Assembly (NCBI RefSeq): GCF_963678635.1
Contig: NC_087064.1
Location: forward strand, 14,499,802-14,563,801
Source of the DNA: Symsagittifera roscoffensis
Lineage: Eukaryota > Xenacoelomorpha > Acoela > Convolutidae
Length of the DNA: 64,000 nucleotides
Reading direction: 5' to 3'
The translations under genes were made by a program, and so were the position numbers. Shown one piece after another: positions 22,439-34,426 of this stretch (the first letter of the stretch is position 1; every line of letters starts with the position of its first letter). A model generated the notes under the pieces. That model was not told where the DNA came from. It did no database searches and saw nothing but the letters and a program-made list of their open reading frames with translations.

Positions 22439-24482
22439 GTAAAAGCAAAAAAAAAGAAAGCAACATTTTCAAAACATTTTTGAAAAACCCAAAACTGAGT
22501 TTTCGACTCAATTTACCAGATGTCCGTACCAAACTCGTGTTTTGGAAAAAAAGAATGGAATCTATTCTATTTTCTTCAAAAATCTCTTCAAAAATGCGCG
22601 CTATTGAGCTGTTTCTGTGGCTCAAGAAAACGCGACAATACCATATAGTTATTAATAAAGCGTAAACTAGTTGTCTAATAAAGTAAACAGCTCATATGTT
22701 GTTGGTTCCCTGTCTGAATTAATTGGTTCACTAAATTGGTTCTTGAAAAAAAATACAAATCCATTCTGTTTTTCAGTCATGGCAGCAACAGAGGTCACGG
22801 TGGTCTAGACTGGTGGGGGGACAGGACGACTCTGTTGAGAAGGTCTCTCCTCCGCGCATCCCTCAATGAAGTCAGCCTGAAAAGGGAGAGCAAACATGGT
22901 CATGGATATGGTCACATATACCTGCAGGAAGGCATGACTGCTACATTGAAGACCAGCAGCTGTGGTGAGTTTCCGGCAGCAAAATATAAAATAGACAATT
23001 TCGGATATTTGACAGTCGAGTAAATTCCCCTTCATTAAAAAAAAACAAAAAATTTTCCATACTTCTGTGTATGATATTTGAAAAACATAACTTCGGGTAG
23101 CTCTTGTTTTTGGAACTGAAGTCTTTATTTTTTAACATTTAAGTTGGGGAACGAATGTTTTTGAAAAAAAATCCTGAAAAATGCGGGGGTATGAAAATTT
23201 TATAACTGCCGTTGTTTTAAATCTAATTAGTATTTGTGTTTCTGCTGAATTTTAATTGTTACGAAGATATTTTTCAAGAAAATGTGTTGTGCATTTCAGA
23301 TTCAGAAGGAGTTCCTGGAGATGACAATGCAGTGTTGGTGTTGAACCCCTGCAAGACCGAGCCCAACTCGCCCCAGTGCATTTTCGAGTCAGCAAAGAAC
23401 TACACACTCAAGATAGACTTCGAACCAGGCAAGCTATGAGTCACTGTCACTTCTTATATCTCAATGAGTTGGTAAAACACAAAAACTCTTCAGTTCAATT
23501 AAAAAGAAAGATGTTGAAAATGCGCCACGGTTGAATATTTAAAAGAAAAAAAATTTAAGAGAAATTAAAAGAAAAAACAAAATTTCGCCCCAATTTTTGC
23601 CCCCCCCCCCCCCCCTCAAATAATTAAATCTTAAAGTATTAATAGTTACTTTTATCAAATAAATGACGTGCTTGTTTCAGTTCGTGAACTAGTCAGTCCC
23701 CGAATTGAAGTCTCGCTCATTCTACCTCAAAACAAGTCACAACAGCAACTAGAACAGGCACCTGGCTTAGCAATAGGGGAAGAGTGGGGGGAGGAAGTCG
23801 CCCTGGGTGTCACTGAAGAGGGGCTAGTGTGTGAAGGGGGCATGTTGAGTTACGGGAAGTGTCCTCTGATGCCCCGATATGTGTATGAGATTAAGACCAT
23901 GTTGACAGTCCCACTCCTCTCCATTGTGGTAAGTGAGAAAATGAAGAAAAAAAAGATTAAAATTTCAAAAGGCCCAACTTTTTTGCGTTTTCTTTTTCCA
24001 AATTAACATCGAAAACGTTTCCAAAACACAAAAGTTGAAGGTAAGAATTAATAAAAGGAATGGAAAATAAAGTAGAAAGGTTAAGTTAAATGTATTCATT
24101 TTTTCTAATATATTTTGAACCAGATTATACTTTTTTTTCAAAAAGTTGAATCTCTCAAAAAATATCAAAACACTTGTGCTTTGAGTCTATTGTTATGCTT
24201 TGATCATAAGTCTCAGATTTAATTTCAAATCATTTTCAGATTACGGAAGAAGTTAAGCTGGCCATCCGAATAACGGGCTTAAAAAAGAACCCAGAAGTTG
24301 TTGATGACACTACGAGTGATGGTGAAATTGAACCAGCGCGGGAAGAAGTGATGTGTCTCCAGGCTAAAGTGCAGTTGTCCAACCCCCTCGAACAGTACCT
24401 GTTGCAACACAGTTTCACACAACTCCCCATTCTTCCGTCCGACCCCATCCTAAACGCGGAGATAGAATCGGGCGAGAAATAG
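22338..24482 (+). CDS. Secreted NPC2-like ML-domain lipid-binding protein, five exons
   Basis: NPC2/MD-2-related proteins bind sterols or other lipids in an immunoglobulin-like beta sandwich, in lysosomes or outside the cell. Exons: 22338-22438, 22777-22964, 23300-23428, 23681-23928, 24240-24482; 909 nt, 302 residues, all phases consistent. Residues 1-27 form a signal peptide. The six NPC2 cysteines are visible in order: Cys96, Cys114 (VLNPC) and Cys123, Cys190 and Cys200 (VCEGGMLSYGKC), Cys261 (VMCLQAKV). YTLKIDFEP and YVYEIKTMLTVPLLSI are typical ML strands. Oddities: about 60 extra residues between signal peptide and Cys1 (Gly/His-rich, then basic), a ~40-residue C-terminal tail, and an inserted loop at 155-185. 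Intron 3 starts with GC. The ML-family call is from the Cys pattern; NPC2 orthology is not proved, so no symbol is given. Confidence 0.85.
22777..22964 (+). CDS. NPC2-like exon 2
   Basis: Acceptor CTGTTTTTCAG, donor TGTG|GTGAGT. Encodes the Gly/His-rich and basic pre-domain region (HGSNRGHGG..., LLRRSLLRAS) and ends at the first ML cysteine. Confidence 0.85.
23300..23428 (+). CDS. NPC2-like exon 3, GC donor
   Basis: Acceptor GCATTTCAG. Encodes LVLNPCKTEPNSPQC and YTLKIDFEP. Ends CCAG|GCAAGC; reading on would hit TGA within three codons, and no GT nearby restores the frame. Confidence 0.85.
23681..23928 (+). CDS. NPC2-like exon 4
   Basis: Acceptor TTGTTTCAG and donor GTG|GTAAGT. Encodes the inserted acidic/Gln-rich loop and the CEGGMLSYGKC disulfide hairpin, then the strand YVYEIKTMLTVPLLSIV. 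Confidence 0.9.
24240..24482 (+). CDS. NPC2-like exon 5 (C terminus)
   Basis: Acceptor CATTTTCAG. Encodes EEVKLAIRITGLKK, an acidic loop, the sixth cysteine (VMCLQAKVQL) and a hydrophilic tail to TAG 24480-24482. Confidence 0.88.
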   Translation: MTEEVKLAIRITGLKKNPEVVDDTTSDGEIEPAREEVMCLQAKVQLSNPLEQYLLQHSFTQLPILPSDPILNAEIESGEK

Positions 24483-25124
24483 ATGAACTGACACCAAAAC
24501 TACATTTAAATTATTCAGTTTCAATTCGATTCAGTTTCAAAGTTCAGCTAATTTATATTTGTGTGCAACAAACTGCCATTTTATTTTTGGCTGCAGGAAT
24601 CATATCGACAAAACGGTGCATTAAGATGGCAGTCTTAGGATGGCAGCCTTAGGATGATAGTTATACGTCATAAGTATGATCAATACCTTTCCAGGTCTTT
24701 TTGTATGATATAAAGTGTCTAAGGCGAAATTCGAAATTGTTATGTGTTTGCCGTTTCGAATAGTTCAAACTTCTTACATGACAGGAGAGGGTTGACTGCT
24801 TGATTTAATTCCTTTTTCTAGGAAGGCGTAAAATTACAAAAACGTTTTTTGTCTTGCTTTTAGAACGATCACAATGGATATAATTCAAAAGAAAACATTT
24901 TTTAAATAATGTAGATTCAGAAATTCTCCTTCTATTATTTAGCTAAGAGTTCTATAAAAAATAAAGATAAAGATAAAGCATCTTGAGAAAAAAAACTACA
25001 GGTTTATTCGATATTATATACTGTATGTTTTATATATAACTCAAACTTCCGTAAAAGCAATTAAAAATTTATCATATGATTGAAAAATTTCTTAGGAAGT
25101 AACAAAGCATTAGCTTTTTTTTAA
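24483..25124. other. Intergenic, no gene seen
   Basis: AT-rich 3' flank of the NPC2-like gene. Short direct repeat AGGATGGCAGYCTTAGGATG near 24630. No clear AATAAA close to the stop. Confidence 0.4.
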
Positions 25125-25150
25125 AAATTCACCTTAAATAAGGTGAATTT
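25125..25150. repeat. Small perfect palindrome (12-bp arms)
   Basis: AAATTCACCTTA-AA-TAAGGTGAATTT, followed at 25156 by another ATAAGGTGAATA copy. Confidence 0.8.
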
Positions 25151-25395
25151 ATAAATAAGGTGAATAGGGTTATCATATCACAGGCGCACCCTATTCATTT
25201 TTTTTCTCCGATGGGAAAGTTTTTGGCTTTAAAGTTTTTTGCTGTCTTATATTTGAGCCAACAATTCAGTTTGTTTTTCCATCTAACCTATAAAACTGGA
25301 TCTATTGCACAAAAAAATGCACTTTTTTTCTATAAAAAAACTGTTGAAAAAATGATAATACGTGGAAAAAAAATTAAAAATATGACTTGAAAACT

Positions 25396-26810
25396 CGGGT
25401 CGAAGCTAACGGAATAATTGTGCTCGTGGTCGTTTTTTTTCTCTACACAAATTTCGAATGTTAACTCGCCAATTTTGATATTTTTTTATATATTAGCCAA
25501 AAGTTATTGTTGTCTTGAGCTCAAACTTCAAAAATTATTTTACCTGTGATCATTTTTCGTTAATTTATTTTGGTTTAAAAATTACCATTTCGGCCAATTT
25601 GGGACAATTAACGCGCGATATATTTAGCGCTATTATCGTGTAAGCGGAGATTTAATCCGTCTCAGAAATTGTTCCAAATGGTTCCCCCCTTTTTAACTCT
25701 GAACAACTTAACACCCTTCAATTTCACTTCCTACTTTTTGTTGCCTTAGCTATTTAACATCGCTACATTTTAAAACAATTTCTATGACTTAACACCGTTT
25801 TAATCCAAAATGAAAAAAAACTTACTTCAAAGGGAATTTCGGTAACCATCAAAGAATTATACGAGAGAAACTTTTGCCATTTAAAGCCAGACAAATTCGC
25901 GCTACTTAATTCGCGTAAGTTTTGAACAGAAATGACCCTGCAAATGATTTCAATGAAACGTTTCAAACCAAAATGAAATGGCTTGGCCAATACTTTCAAT
26001 GAATATTTTCAATGATTTTCAATATCTTATAGAATAATTTTAATGACGCTAAAAAAATTGGCTTGTTTTTAGATGAAACTGTGAACTCGAAAGAAGACTC
26101 AGTCATAATGTGTTTATTGTGTTTGCGTTTGTTTATCACCTTAGTAAAGTATAAAGGGAGAGTCAGAATTTAATTTTTGTCAAAATTTTTACGTCAAATT
26201 GTTATGAATTAGCACAAGCAGCTATTTTTAATAATCATAATGGTTTAGCGAAAAGTCTAATTGAAAATAAATTATAAACTTGTAGATAAGAGTCTTAAGT
26301 AAATTAGGAAGCCTCCTTTTAGCATGTATAACTAAGATAAGCCAAGTTTTTCATTATGGTGCATGTGTTAACTGCAAGGTTAACTTTGGTGTGATAAGAG
26401 TTAAGATAACGAATTCATACAGCATTAATTTTAATAGCGAAATGACTAGGTGTTAAAATGTACTGTGTTAAACTGGAAAATAGGAGTTATATTGTTGTCG
26501 ATTTAAATTGTTTAGGAGTGAAATGACTAAGTGTTAAAATGTACGGTGTTAAATTGTATGTCATTAAATTGTAGAACACCGTTCCAAATTGATTACAGGG
26601 AGCTTATTTGCCATAAATGATTTGTTTTTAGGAGCGAAACCTATCACATTATGCGGCGTGTGTAAAAATGATTTTAACAAAAAATCTCATATAAAAAAAT
26701 ATAATTTTATTTTATTACATTTGTTTATTTCATGTTAATACTGCTCCCTAGTTCCTTAAAAGGCAGTCGGAACATTCAGGGATTCGCCCTGATACGCGCA
26801 GTCTTGTTTT
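25396..26810 (+). repeat. TTCCGAC-family element, copy 5, split by a ~0.9-kb insertion
   Basis: Body (AACTCGCCAATTTTGA, GACAATTAACGCGCGATATA, AAGCGGAGATTTAATCCG) up to about 25680, then unrelated sequence, resuming at 26581 with TTCCAAATTGATTACAGGGA and ending with the AGTCGGAACATTCAGGG tail at 26810. The words GTTCCAAAT at both junctions look like an insertion duplication. Confidence 0.75.
25681..26580. mobile_element. Nested insertion inside TTCCGAC copy 5
   Basis: About 900 bp between two GTTCCAAAT words. The left side carries CTTAACACC words and the right side GTGTTAAAATGTAC words in inverted sense, giving loose inverted ends. No ORF. Class unknown. Confidence 0.5.
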
Positions 26811-28399
26811 ATTTCATTTCAAACAACTACTGAATGATTGTTTTTTCATTTAATTCATAAAACCGGATAATTTCCTTCTCAACTGGCTATTTTTTTTTCA
26901 AACAAACTACTTTAATTCTGGTTGCAAACATGAAAACTCGGGTCGAAGTGAGCATTTTAAGCATCGAATTTAAAAATCGAGCACAATGCCAGTGCTCGAC
27001 TGAAAAAAATAGTAGAAAGAGGGGTTTGATATAGGCACAAACTCAATTAAGTACCTCACAATCACAATCACAATCATAACAAGCCTAGAGCATGGCTGAA
27101 ACTTCTGCGAATGTGGTCGAACACAGCCCATTTTGGAAAACAAAAAAAATCGGTTCTACGACTTTTATCTTAAGAAGTAATTTTTGAGGTGCGTAGCTGA
27201 TGTTAGATAACAATATTCTATCAAAAATTGCTATAAAAACAAGCTATATTAATTGCGGAAAAATGATTTCAACCACGAAAATGCTTTTAGTTAGGTATTT
27301 CTCAAAATTTCTGAAATACCAAAACTTTTTTGTTTTGGACTCAAGGGAATGTCATATTCCTTATGAGATGAAAAGAGTCCATCAGAATTCTTTTTCATCT
27401 CTATCGCATACTTGAATTGCAATTGAGTTCAATAATTTAAGAAATCAGTCTCAGAATTTACCTGAAAAATATGAACTTTGGCTTTGAAGGTTGTAATGTT
27501 CAGTTAGTTGAAATTCGAAACATACCAAAATTCGATCGAGCACGGTTGAAAAACACGGGCATGCTTGTAACATATCTTGGGCTCTATTGAAACCTCTTTG
27601 ATTTTGACTAAACCCTAATATCGTCCAAGTGTCTAAGACTTATTCTAATTATGAAGAGAAGCGCATACCATAATAAGGTTTTTTGATCCTGTTCATAGTG
27701 CTTGCGGCTAATAATATCCATTTACTGTTTTGGTAGAGCTGGAAAATTTAATTTGGTCGATCTGAAAAAAAGTCGAGAGAAAGGTTTTTCTTCTCACATA
27801 TCAAAGATTGTTGTTCGAACTGAAGCAGTCCTGTTTCCTAGCAAATATTAGTATAGTCACGGGACATAGTCGTAGCAACGTTTAGTTTTCAAGCGATAAA
27901 ATGAACAATTTTTTTTCCACATTTGTGCCGCTTTCTCTACAGCTGCTGAAAATTTACGTTTCAAATTTTGACTTATGATAGAAGAAAATTTCCAGATTAT
28001 AATCAGATTTTTGATTAAAAAAAAACATTTTTGTTTACCAGATTACCTATAAAAAACTGTACGAAATGGCGAGCTCTTTTTATATGAAAAGAAACCTAAA
28101 TGAGGGCCTAGCTTAGATCTGTCGCATTCCAACGAACTCTTTTCAGGTCAAAGTTTTGAATTGCTTCTGCTGTTATAGGGGCTGCTATGGAGACCTTTTG
28201 AAACAAGAACACCTATCTAACGCCCCCCTGATTATATAACCAAATAATGTCTTTAAAACAGCTTTTTACGGTTTTTTATCCGGCTAAAACAGAAAAACAA
28301 TTTTAACCATCATATGTCAAAATTTCAATCATGAATTTTAAGATGTCGTAGAGAAAACGGCACAAACATGGATAAAAAATGGTTCATTTTTATCGCCTC
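26811..28399. other. Intergenic, no gene seen
   Basis: AT-rich. A (CACAAT)n stretch near 27058 and a short hAT-MITE-like remnant (TTTAATTTGGTCGATCTGAA) near 27748 are the only items noted. Confidence 0.4.
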
Positions 28400-29550
28400 T
28401 GTAGTATTGAGAAAATACTACACAGACAGAAGACCATTGTCTTAATTGTTTACTTAACGACCCAATTCTAAATTGGAGCGTGCCATTTAAATTAAAGCCT
28501 CTTTTCACTAAATCAGATATTGACTGATTTACTCTTATTAGGACTATAAAGTCTTGTTTTGAAAATTCATTCCTTTTTAAATACTGGTCCAATTTTTCTC
28601 ATTTTTTCATGCTCAATATTTTAAAAGGGCGGCGATTATTAATACGTCCCTTTTAATTTAACTTGAAACAAACTGGATAAAAATTTAGCAGTCTTGCCGG
28701 CTGCACTGAAATTCTCCTCGCTTTGATTAAGCAGAGATGCACCTGCAATATGATGCATCAAAGAGAGTAATATGAATTTTTAATCAGACAAACTGAAGGC
28801 TGCGGTTTTTATCAAAGGGGACTAATAAGTTAAAGATATTTGATTTGAAAAAATCAAATAAAAGCTAGCTGAAAATTCCCTTATAAGAAAGGGAGAACAA
28901 AGGATCAGGTGGAACCTGAATAATTAAAGATTGAATCAGCCGCCGGTTTATGCTTACGAGCAAAAGGACTGGCCTGAAATCTTCGGAGTTTCATTTTGCT
29001 CAGTAAGAAGCAAGTTAGATCTCTTCAGTCAGACCTTTTCAAAATGAATAATTTTTCTTTTCTGCCTTTATAATAAAATGAAACTAGCCTTTTTTCACAA
29101 ATAAAATAGAGAATAAATTCCCATTTAAAGTTCGATAAAATTATAAATCGAGATACTCGAGAGACCCACACCTGAGGAAGTCTGGACTACAAGTACCCAA
29201 AGGACTACGGCAAGACGATACTGACGACCAAACCAGAAGTGCCAAAGTGGACACAATCAAGGGCGACCCAAGAATACCAATCAGTCATCGACCTTAGTAA
29301 GAAGATAAAATATTGATGAACAAAATAAGATTAACTCAACCTCCCCTCATAGGTATATTTCTTTAAGCTGTTCGATTAGTTTATATAATCTAATTACCCG
29401 GTGCTTTGTATTTATCCAACTAATTAATTCATACCTTTTCTAACTATTGTTTCTACTCTACTTTTTGTCAAGACAATTTGACGATTTAAGGTGAGACTTA
29501 TAACTTAGGATAAACTTACTAAGCATTCAACCAGCAATGAGCGCTTAGTA
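28400..29550 (+). repeat. Element 2 5' LTR (~1151 bp)
   Basis: Starts TGTAGTATTGAGAAAAT and ends about CGCTTAGTA; matches 36996-38144 throughout, with a few percent mismatches and small indels by eye. Both contain GAGGAAGTCTGGACTACAAG and the CTCGAGAGACCCACACC block. Confidence 0.92.
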
Positions 29551-29554
29551 AAAC

Positions 29555-29572
29555 TGGTGCGACCGCAGCAGA
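29555..29572 (+). other. Putative tRNA primer-binding site of element 2
   Basis: TGGTGCGACCGCAGCAGA directly after the 5' LTR. It begins TGG, as expected for a sequence complementary to a tRNA 3' CCA end; the tRNA identity was not determined. Confidence 0.6.
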
Positions 29573-32500
29573 GAACTACTCCTTAAGAAATTCTTTTTCC
29601 AACAAACTCGAAACAGCTTTTAAAATTCAAAAAAGTATATATTATTATTAGGATCTGTGAGTATTTGTCAGATTATATTCCAACCTCAAAAAGCCAGAGA
29701 CAATGGGTATCTTTCGATAGAAACACAATTTCATTGTCTTCTACTTGACAGATATTTCTAGTAGGGTTCTTGCGAAAGCATTCCCTGCGCTAGCAGTCGC
29801 CCACAATATTCCTCCATTATTAATAATATATAAAATTTCTGAAAAAATTGTTCTCTGCCTAAGTCCGCTAGTAAGATATACCCGTTTTGTCCAGTAATCC
29901 ACTAAATTTTTGCCGAAACTTCAGTTTAAAGTTATCATCACAAAAATTAACGAAATTCTGTATTAAACTAAAGTGCTCAAAAATTTATTAAATATCTTCA
30001 ATTATTTTTTCGAGGGGGTTAAGTGGTCATATGTGCAATCTAAGAGTACCCTAAATTGTATGATAAATTGGATTCTTGATCACATTATCTCAAACCATCC
30101 ACGCTTGTTGCTATTTATTCTAATCCTTCGTCATTTCTCGAGGCTTATCCTCATTTTTTCTTAAACTAATTTTAATTCTATCCACCTTAACATAAGTTAA
30201 ACCTAAATCATCCATCAGTAAAGCTACCAATTACTAAAACTAAGGAACAAAATAACAAAAACTAATAAATCAATAGTTTTTTATGACACAGTTTAAATAT
30301 AGACCTAATAAAAAATAAGATTACGCACTAAAACCAATCTTAAACGTTAACCATATAACACCAAACACCAAGTTTTAGTTTCAGCACAAAAACATCATGT
30401 TTCACAACAAAAACTAAGTCTAAAACACTGACACATCTACTTTATATTGATAAACTAGGTTTCATATGATAGCATAAGCTTTAAAAAATTGCTTTTTACC
30501 AGCCAAAATTTTTGGTTTCAGTCTAAGTTTCAGTTATAGGGTAAACGTTTCAGTTAAAATAAGTATAGTTTCCGGTCAAAATTTTAAGTTTCTGTAAACG
30601 GATTCGGGTAAAACAGCAAAAGTTTAACTAGTCAAACCCAAATTTGGATACCATAAGTCAAAAACCTGGTCTTAAATGGTAAGGTTTTGTTAGTTTCAGC
30701 TTTCAGAACACAAAAATTGAGTTTTTGGTCTCAAAATTGAGCTCCGAACGCCGATTATTGACTTTTTAGAGAAAACTAACGGTGCTAAATCCCAACAAAC
30801 CAATTTTAAAATTTGGTTCCTAAGGCTGAAACGTACGTTTCAGAATTGGTTTTTTTGGTTTCAGACCCAAAAATCTTGCTTCCCAAGTGAAATTTTTGTG
30901 AAATGTTGAAAGATAATAGGAATCCTTAATGCACTAACCAATTTTTAAACTCAAAAAACTTCTAGAAGGTGTTAGTTCGAGCCCTCAAACTTATAGTTTC
31001 AGAAAACTAAAATCGTCGTTTTAGGCTAAAATTCTTTTCTTTTTGGCAATTTTTTTGCTGGAATAGAAATATATTAGAGAGACCAACCTAAATTTCCAAT
31101 CTCAAAACTCTAAAACCAAGTGGTCAAACCCTAGTTTCAGTTCTAGAAATTATAGTTTCAGCCTCAAAAACTTAGGTTTCCGCAAACAAGTTTTTGATTT
31201 TGAAGTTACAAACTTGTTCCAAATTCTAATTGACACTAGACCAGCTATCAAAAACCAACTTTTTATTTTCATGCATCGAGTTTGAGAGAGTTTAAGAGTT
31301 TTAGGTTTGAGATTTCAAAAACTAAGTTTAAGATATCAAAAGATTCGGTTTTCTCGAATTTTTGTTGCAAGATAAAGCATAAACCAGGTATATTAAAGCT
31401 TTTAGACAATTTTAAGATTAAAAAAACTCAACTTCAGCCACCATAGTTTTAGGTTTCAGATTATCGTTTCAGTCAAAAATTTTTGTAAAAATTCTAACAA
31501 AAAAATTAAAGTTTTGAGCCAATAATAACCCAAAAAGGCATACAATTGTATTGCTAATCATAACAAAGGCTTCAAGTAAACAAATTTTTAAGTTTCAGTT
31601 AAGGTTTCAGCGAATAAAAACTTGAAATACTTAGAAAAATTTCCAAAAAAACAAAAATTTATTTTCTCATTTTATTATTAATAACCTTTGTTAATATTCA
31701 ATAATTCCTAGGAGGTTTTCATTACTCTAAAACATACTAATCAAATAGTACAACTTAGCTTAAGGAAAAGAAACAAACATCGTAAAAATTAATGTCAACA
31801 CATTTTAAAATTGACGTCAGTACAATAAATTTAAAACTCAAATTAGGAAATAAAGTCTCTAATGGTATATCGCTAACACTAAAAAAGATCATATTAGTAT
31901 AAAAGCTAAAACACCCTAACGACGATAAACACGAATTATACGTCCTTTTCGACAATATACTCCAGAAATTGACACAATTCTTCAGCAAATAAAAATACCA
32001 AATATATAAGAACGATTAATTGCTTCACTCCCGAGTGCTTTTTGATATCATAATATACCCAAGCACACAACTATTTGCATTTTAATCATTCTTTATTAAA
32101 AATACAAATTTTTTCTTAACAAAAACTAAAAACATAACAAGTTCATTCCGAACTCATTAGAAAAATTTAAATATTCTTTATATTGTTTATCATTCCCTAA
32201 AAAAATATTTATGTCCCTAAAATGATGTAAAATGCTATGACCAATTTTTATCAAGTAAAAACAACAGCATTTAATTTAAAACTAAAATTGAAAAATAAAT
32301 CCACGAAAATTATTTGGTATATCACCAATATCCAAAAGGATCAAATCACAATTTTGTCCAAACATCCACACAAAAATATTCACGAACTAACTATTCTCTC
32401 CAGCAGCAATACCCCAGAGATAACTTCTATCTTAAAAAAGCCTAAACAGCCCCATAGCACTATTGATCTATCTAACAAAAATTCGTATTCATTGAACCCA

Positions 32501-32614
32501 GCAAACTTCATTGTAACTTAAATACAATTATTTCAGTCCGTACAATTGATCAGTACACAACACATCCAAACCCTTTATATATTGTTAGCAAAACATTGAG
32601 TGAATTAAACAAAG
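29573..32614 (+). other. Element 2 leader (long 5' untranslated region)
   Basis: About 3 kb between primer-binding site and gag with no coding match, unusually long. It contains the GTTTCAG cluster at 30378-31610. A 94-codon ORF at 32237-32521 sits just before gag; it is Lys/Thr/Ile-rich, unrecognised, and may be chance or a small upstream ORF. Confidence 0.55.
30378..31610 (+). repeat. Cluster of 14 GTTTCAG motifs in the element 2 leader
   Basis: Exact + strand copies start at 30378, 30515, 30527, 30547, 30693, 30837, 30858, 30996, 31134, 31155, 31453, 31466, 31592 and 31604, several in pairs 12-21 bp apart. Near-misses (GTTTCCG, GTTTCTG) also occur. It may be a decayed tandem repeat or a protein-binding array. 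Confidence 0.75.
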
Positions 32615-33709
32615 ATGGCAAACGTAGTAGCATACCCAGATTTAGCTCTCGAAAAGTTTAACGGCTTAGATCCGAATGAAGATGCAAGAGATTTTCTTGA
32701 TATAGTAGAGAAAAAGATAGCATTTTCCCTAGGCACTAGACCAGGAGACGCAGGTGACGAACAGGACGCATATGATAACAGACAAAGAGCCTTACTTGGT
32801 TCAATATTAAGAGGTCCAGCCGCTCAATGGTATCAGAGATTAGCAGCAAACTTACCTTGGAATGAGATAAGAGATCAATTCATAGATAGATCCACTGATG
32901 ATAAGGATAAGTATAGAAGACGAATAGAAGCAGAAAACATAAAAAGACAACCTGATGAATTCATTAAAAGCTACATACATAGATTAAGCACCGCAGTAGA
33001 CCGTGGATGGCCTAATCCAACTTTTAATGATGATCAAATAACAGCAAAGAAAATGGAATTCTTTGTGCGCGGCTTAAGCCCGCCAGGCTTAAAACAAAAG
33101 GCGCATCAATTCCTAATTGAGAATCCACCCGCAACTTGGCAACAAATAAAAGATCATATTGCTACAAAAGACTTAAGTTTTGCAATAAGTAGTGAGTTTA
33201 TTGGAACAGCATCCAGTAGCATAGATAATAAATTGGAAATAGAGGGAATAAAGGATCAACTTAAAGAGTTAACAGAACTAATGAAAGATCATACAATCAG
33301 CGCAGCTTGTAATCCACATGAGCATAGAAACAAACAAAACAACCCAAAGTTTTGCGACTGGTGTTGCATGTCAGGTCATACGATAAGACATTGCTTTAAA
33401 TGTAACGATCAACAGGAGCAAAATTATGACTCGCTTCAATTAAGAGAGAGTTGAAACAGAAGTTATCATAATTATAGCAAGAGTAGGTCAAGAGTAAATA
33501 ACAATTTCAATGACATAAATCCCCAACAAGAATTCAGGCATTTGTCAAACTTCAAGGAAAGTTCTCAATCGCGTGACAATTCGAACAGTAAAAAACCCTT
33601 CAACGAAAATAACGATTATCATTCACCTTACCAGATCCACAAATTTAGTGATGATGACATTCCAGGAGACCATACCGATAATGAGTGTGAACTTGTTAAT
33701 TTAAACTAG
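32615..33709 (+). CDS. gag: Element 2 gag (capsid-like domain plus zinc knuckle), one internal stop
   Basis: Starts at ATG 32615 (AAGATGG context). Capsid-like core with the retrotransposon gag pattern AQWYQRLAANLPWNEIRDQF, then DEFIKSYIHRLS and MEFFVRGLSPPGLK. The CCHC knuckle CDWCCMSGHTIRHC is at 33353-33394. TGA at 33452-33454 interrupts it 19 codons later, but the frame stays open (basic, Asn/Ser-rich, then an acidic linker) to TAG 33707-33709. The protease follows in the same frame. The TGA is probably a mutation; the TAG could be a genuine gag terminator that is read through. Gag would form the cytoplasmic virus-like particle and bind the element RNA. Confidence 0.88.
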
Positions 33710-34426
33710 ATCAGTCTCCGTCTGAACCAAAATTACAATTATACATTAACCTATACCAACATCCTGTCGGAGACAAAAAAAAATAACGGTCTGGAAACCC
33801 AATTTCTACTAGACACTGGAGCAACATGTTCGCTTATTAATTTTGACAGTTATGAACAATATTGTAAAATACAGCCTCTACAGCTGAATAAATCTAGATC
33901 AAACACAGTTGCTGTTAATGGAGAAAAACTTAAACTTATAGGTTATACTAATTTTGACTCAACTTTTAAGACAAACACTGATAATCCGGTAAAAATTAAA
34001 GCATGGATTTCAGCCAAGAATGGCTGCGATCTAAATATATTAGGAATGGATTTCATTTCTCACAACATTAAATCAATTAACTTTCAAAATTTGAACTTAG
34101 AATTAAAAAAATGACCAGATATAACAGTTCCTATCAGTATTATAAGAAGCAAAAGTTATCCATATCTAAGCTTTTATCAAAATGTACTTCTTGATAAAAA
34201 TATAACTATTGCACCAATATCATCCCAAGTAATTTCAATTTCTCCAGCAGGCATAGTTTTTAAAGTAGGAACATCGTTTAGAATTGATAAATCCTTAGAA
34301 CAAAAAGGCATTAATGCAAAAAGCACTTATTGTCGGAATGAAATTAAATCAATGCCTATCGTACTAAAAAAATTCCAGAGAATCAAAAGTAGACATAAGC
34401 AAAGGTGTAATAGGCCAAACGTTTGA
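33710..34426 (+). pseudogene. Element 2 protease (retropepsin) and short pol remnant
   Basis: Same frame as gag. Retropepsin signatures: LLDTGATCSLINF with the catalytic DTGA at 33812-33823, and the family's second motif as NILGMDFISH. TGA at 34112-34114 lies after the protease domain; the frame reopens for about 100 codons, to TGA 34424-34426, as is often seen between protease and RT. Pol sequence ends here. Confidence 0.85.

Noticed and set aside
22779-22810. ATG at the start of NPC2-like exon 2
   Set aside because: Its frame meets TAG within ten codons. The ML-domain frame needs an upstream exon, found at 22338 with a signal peptide.
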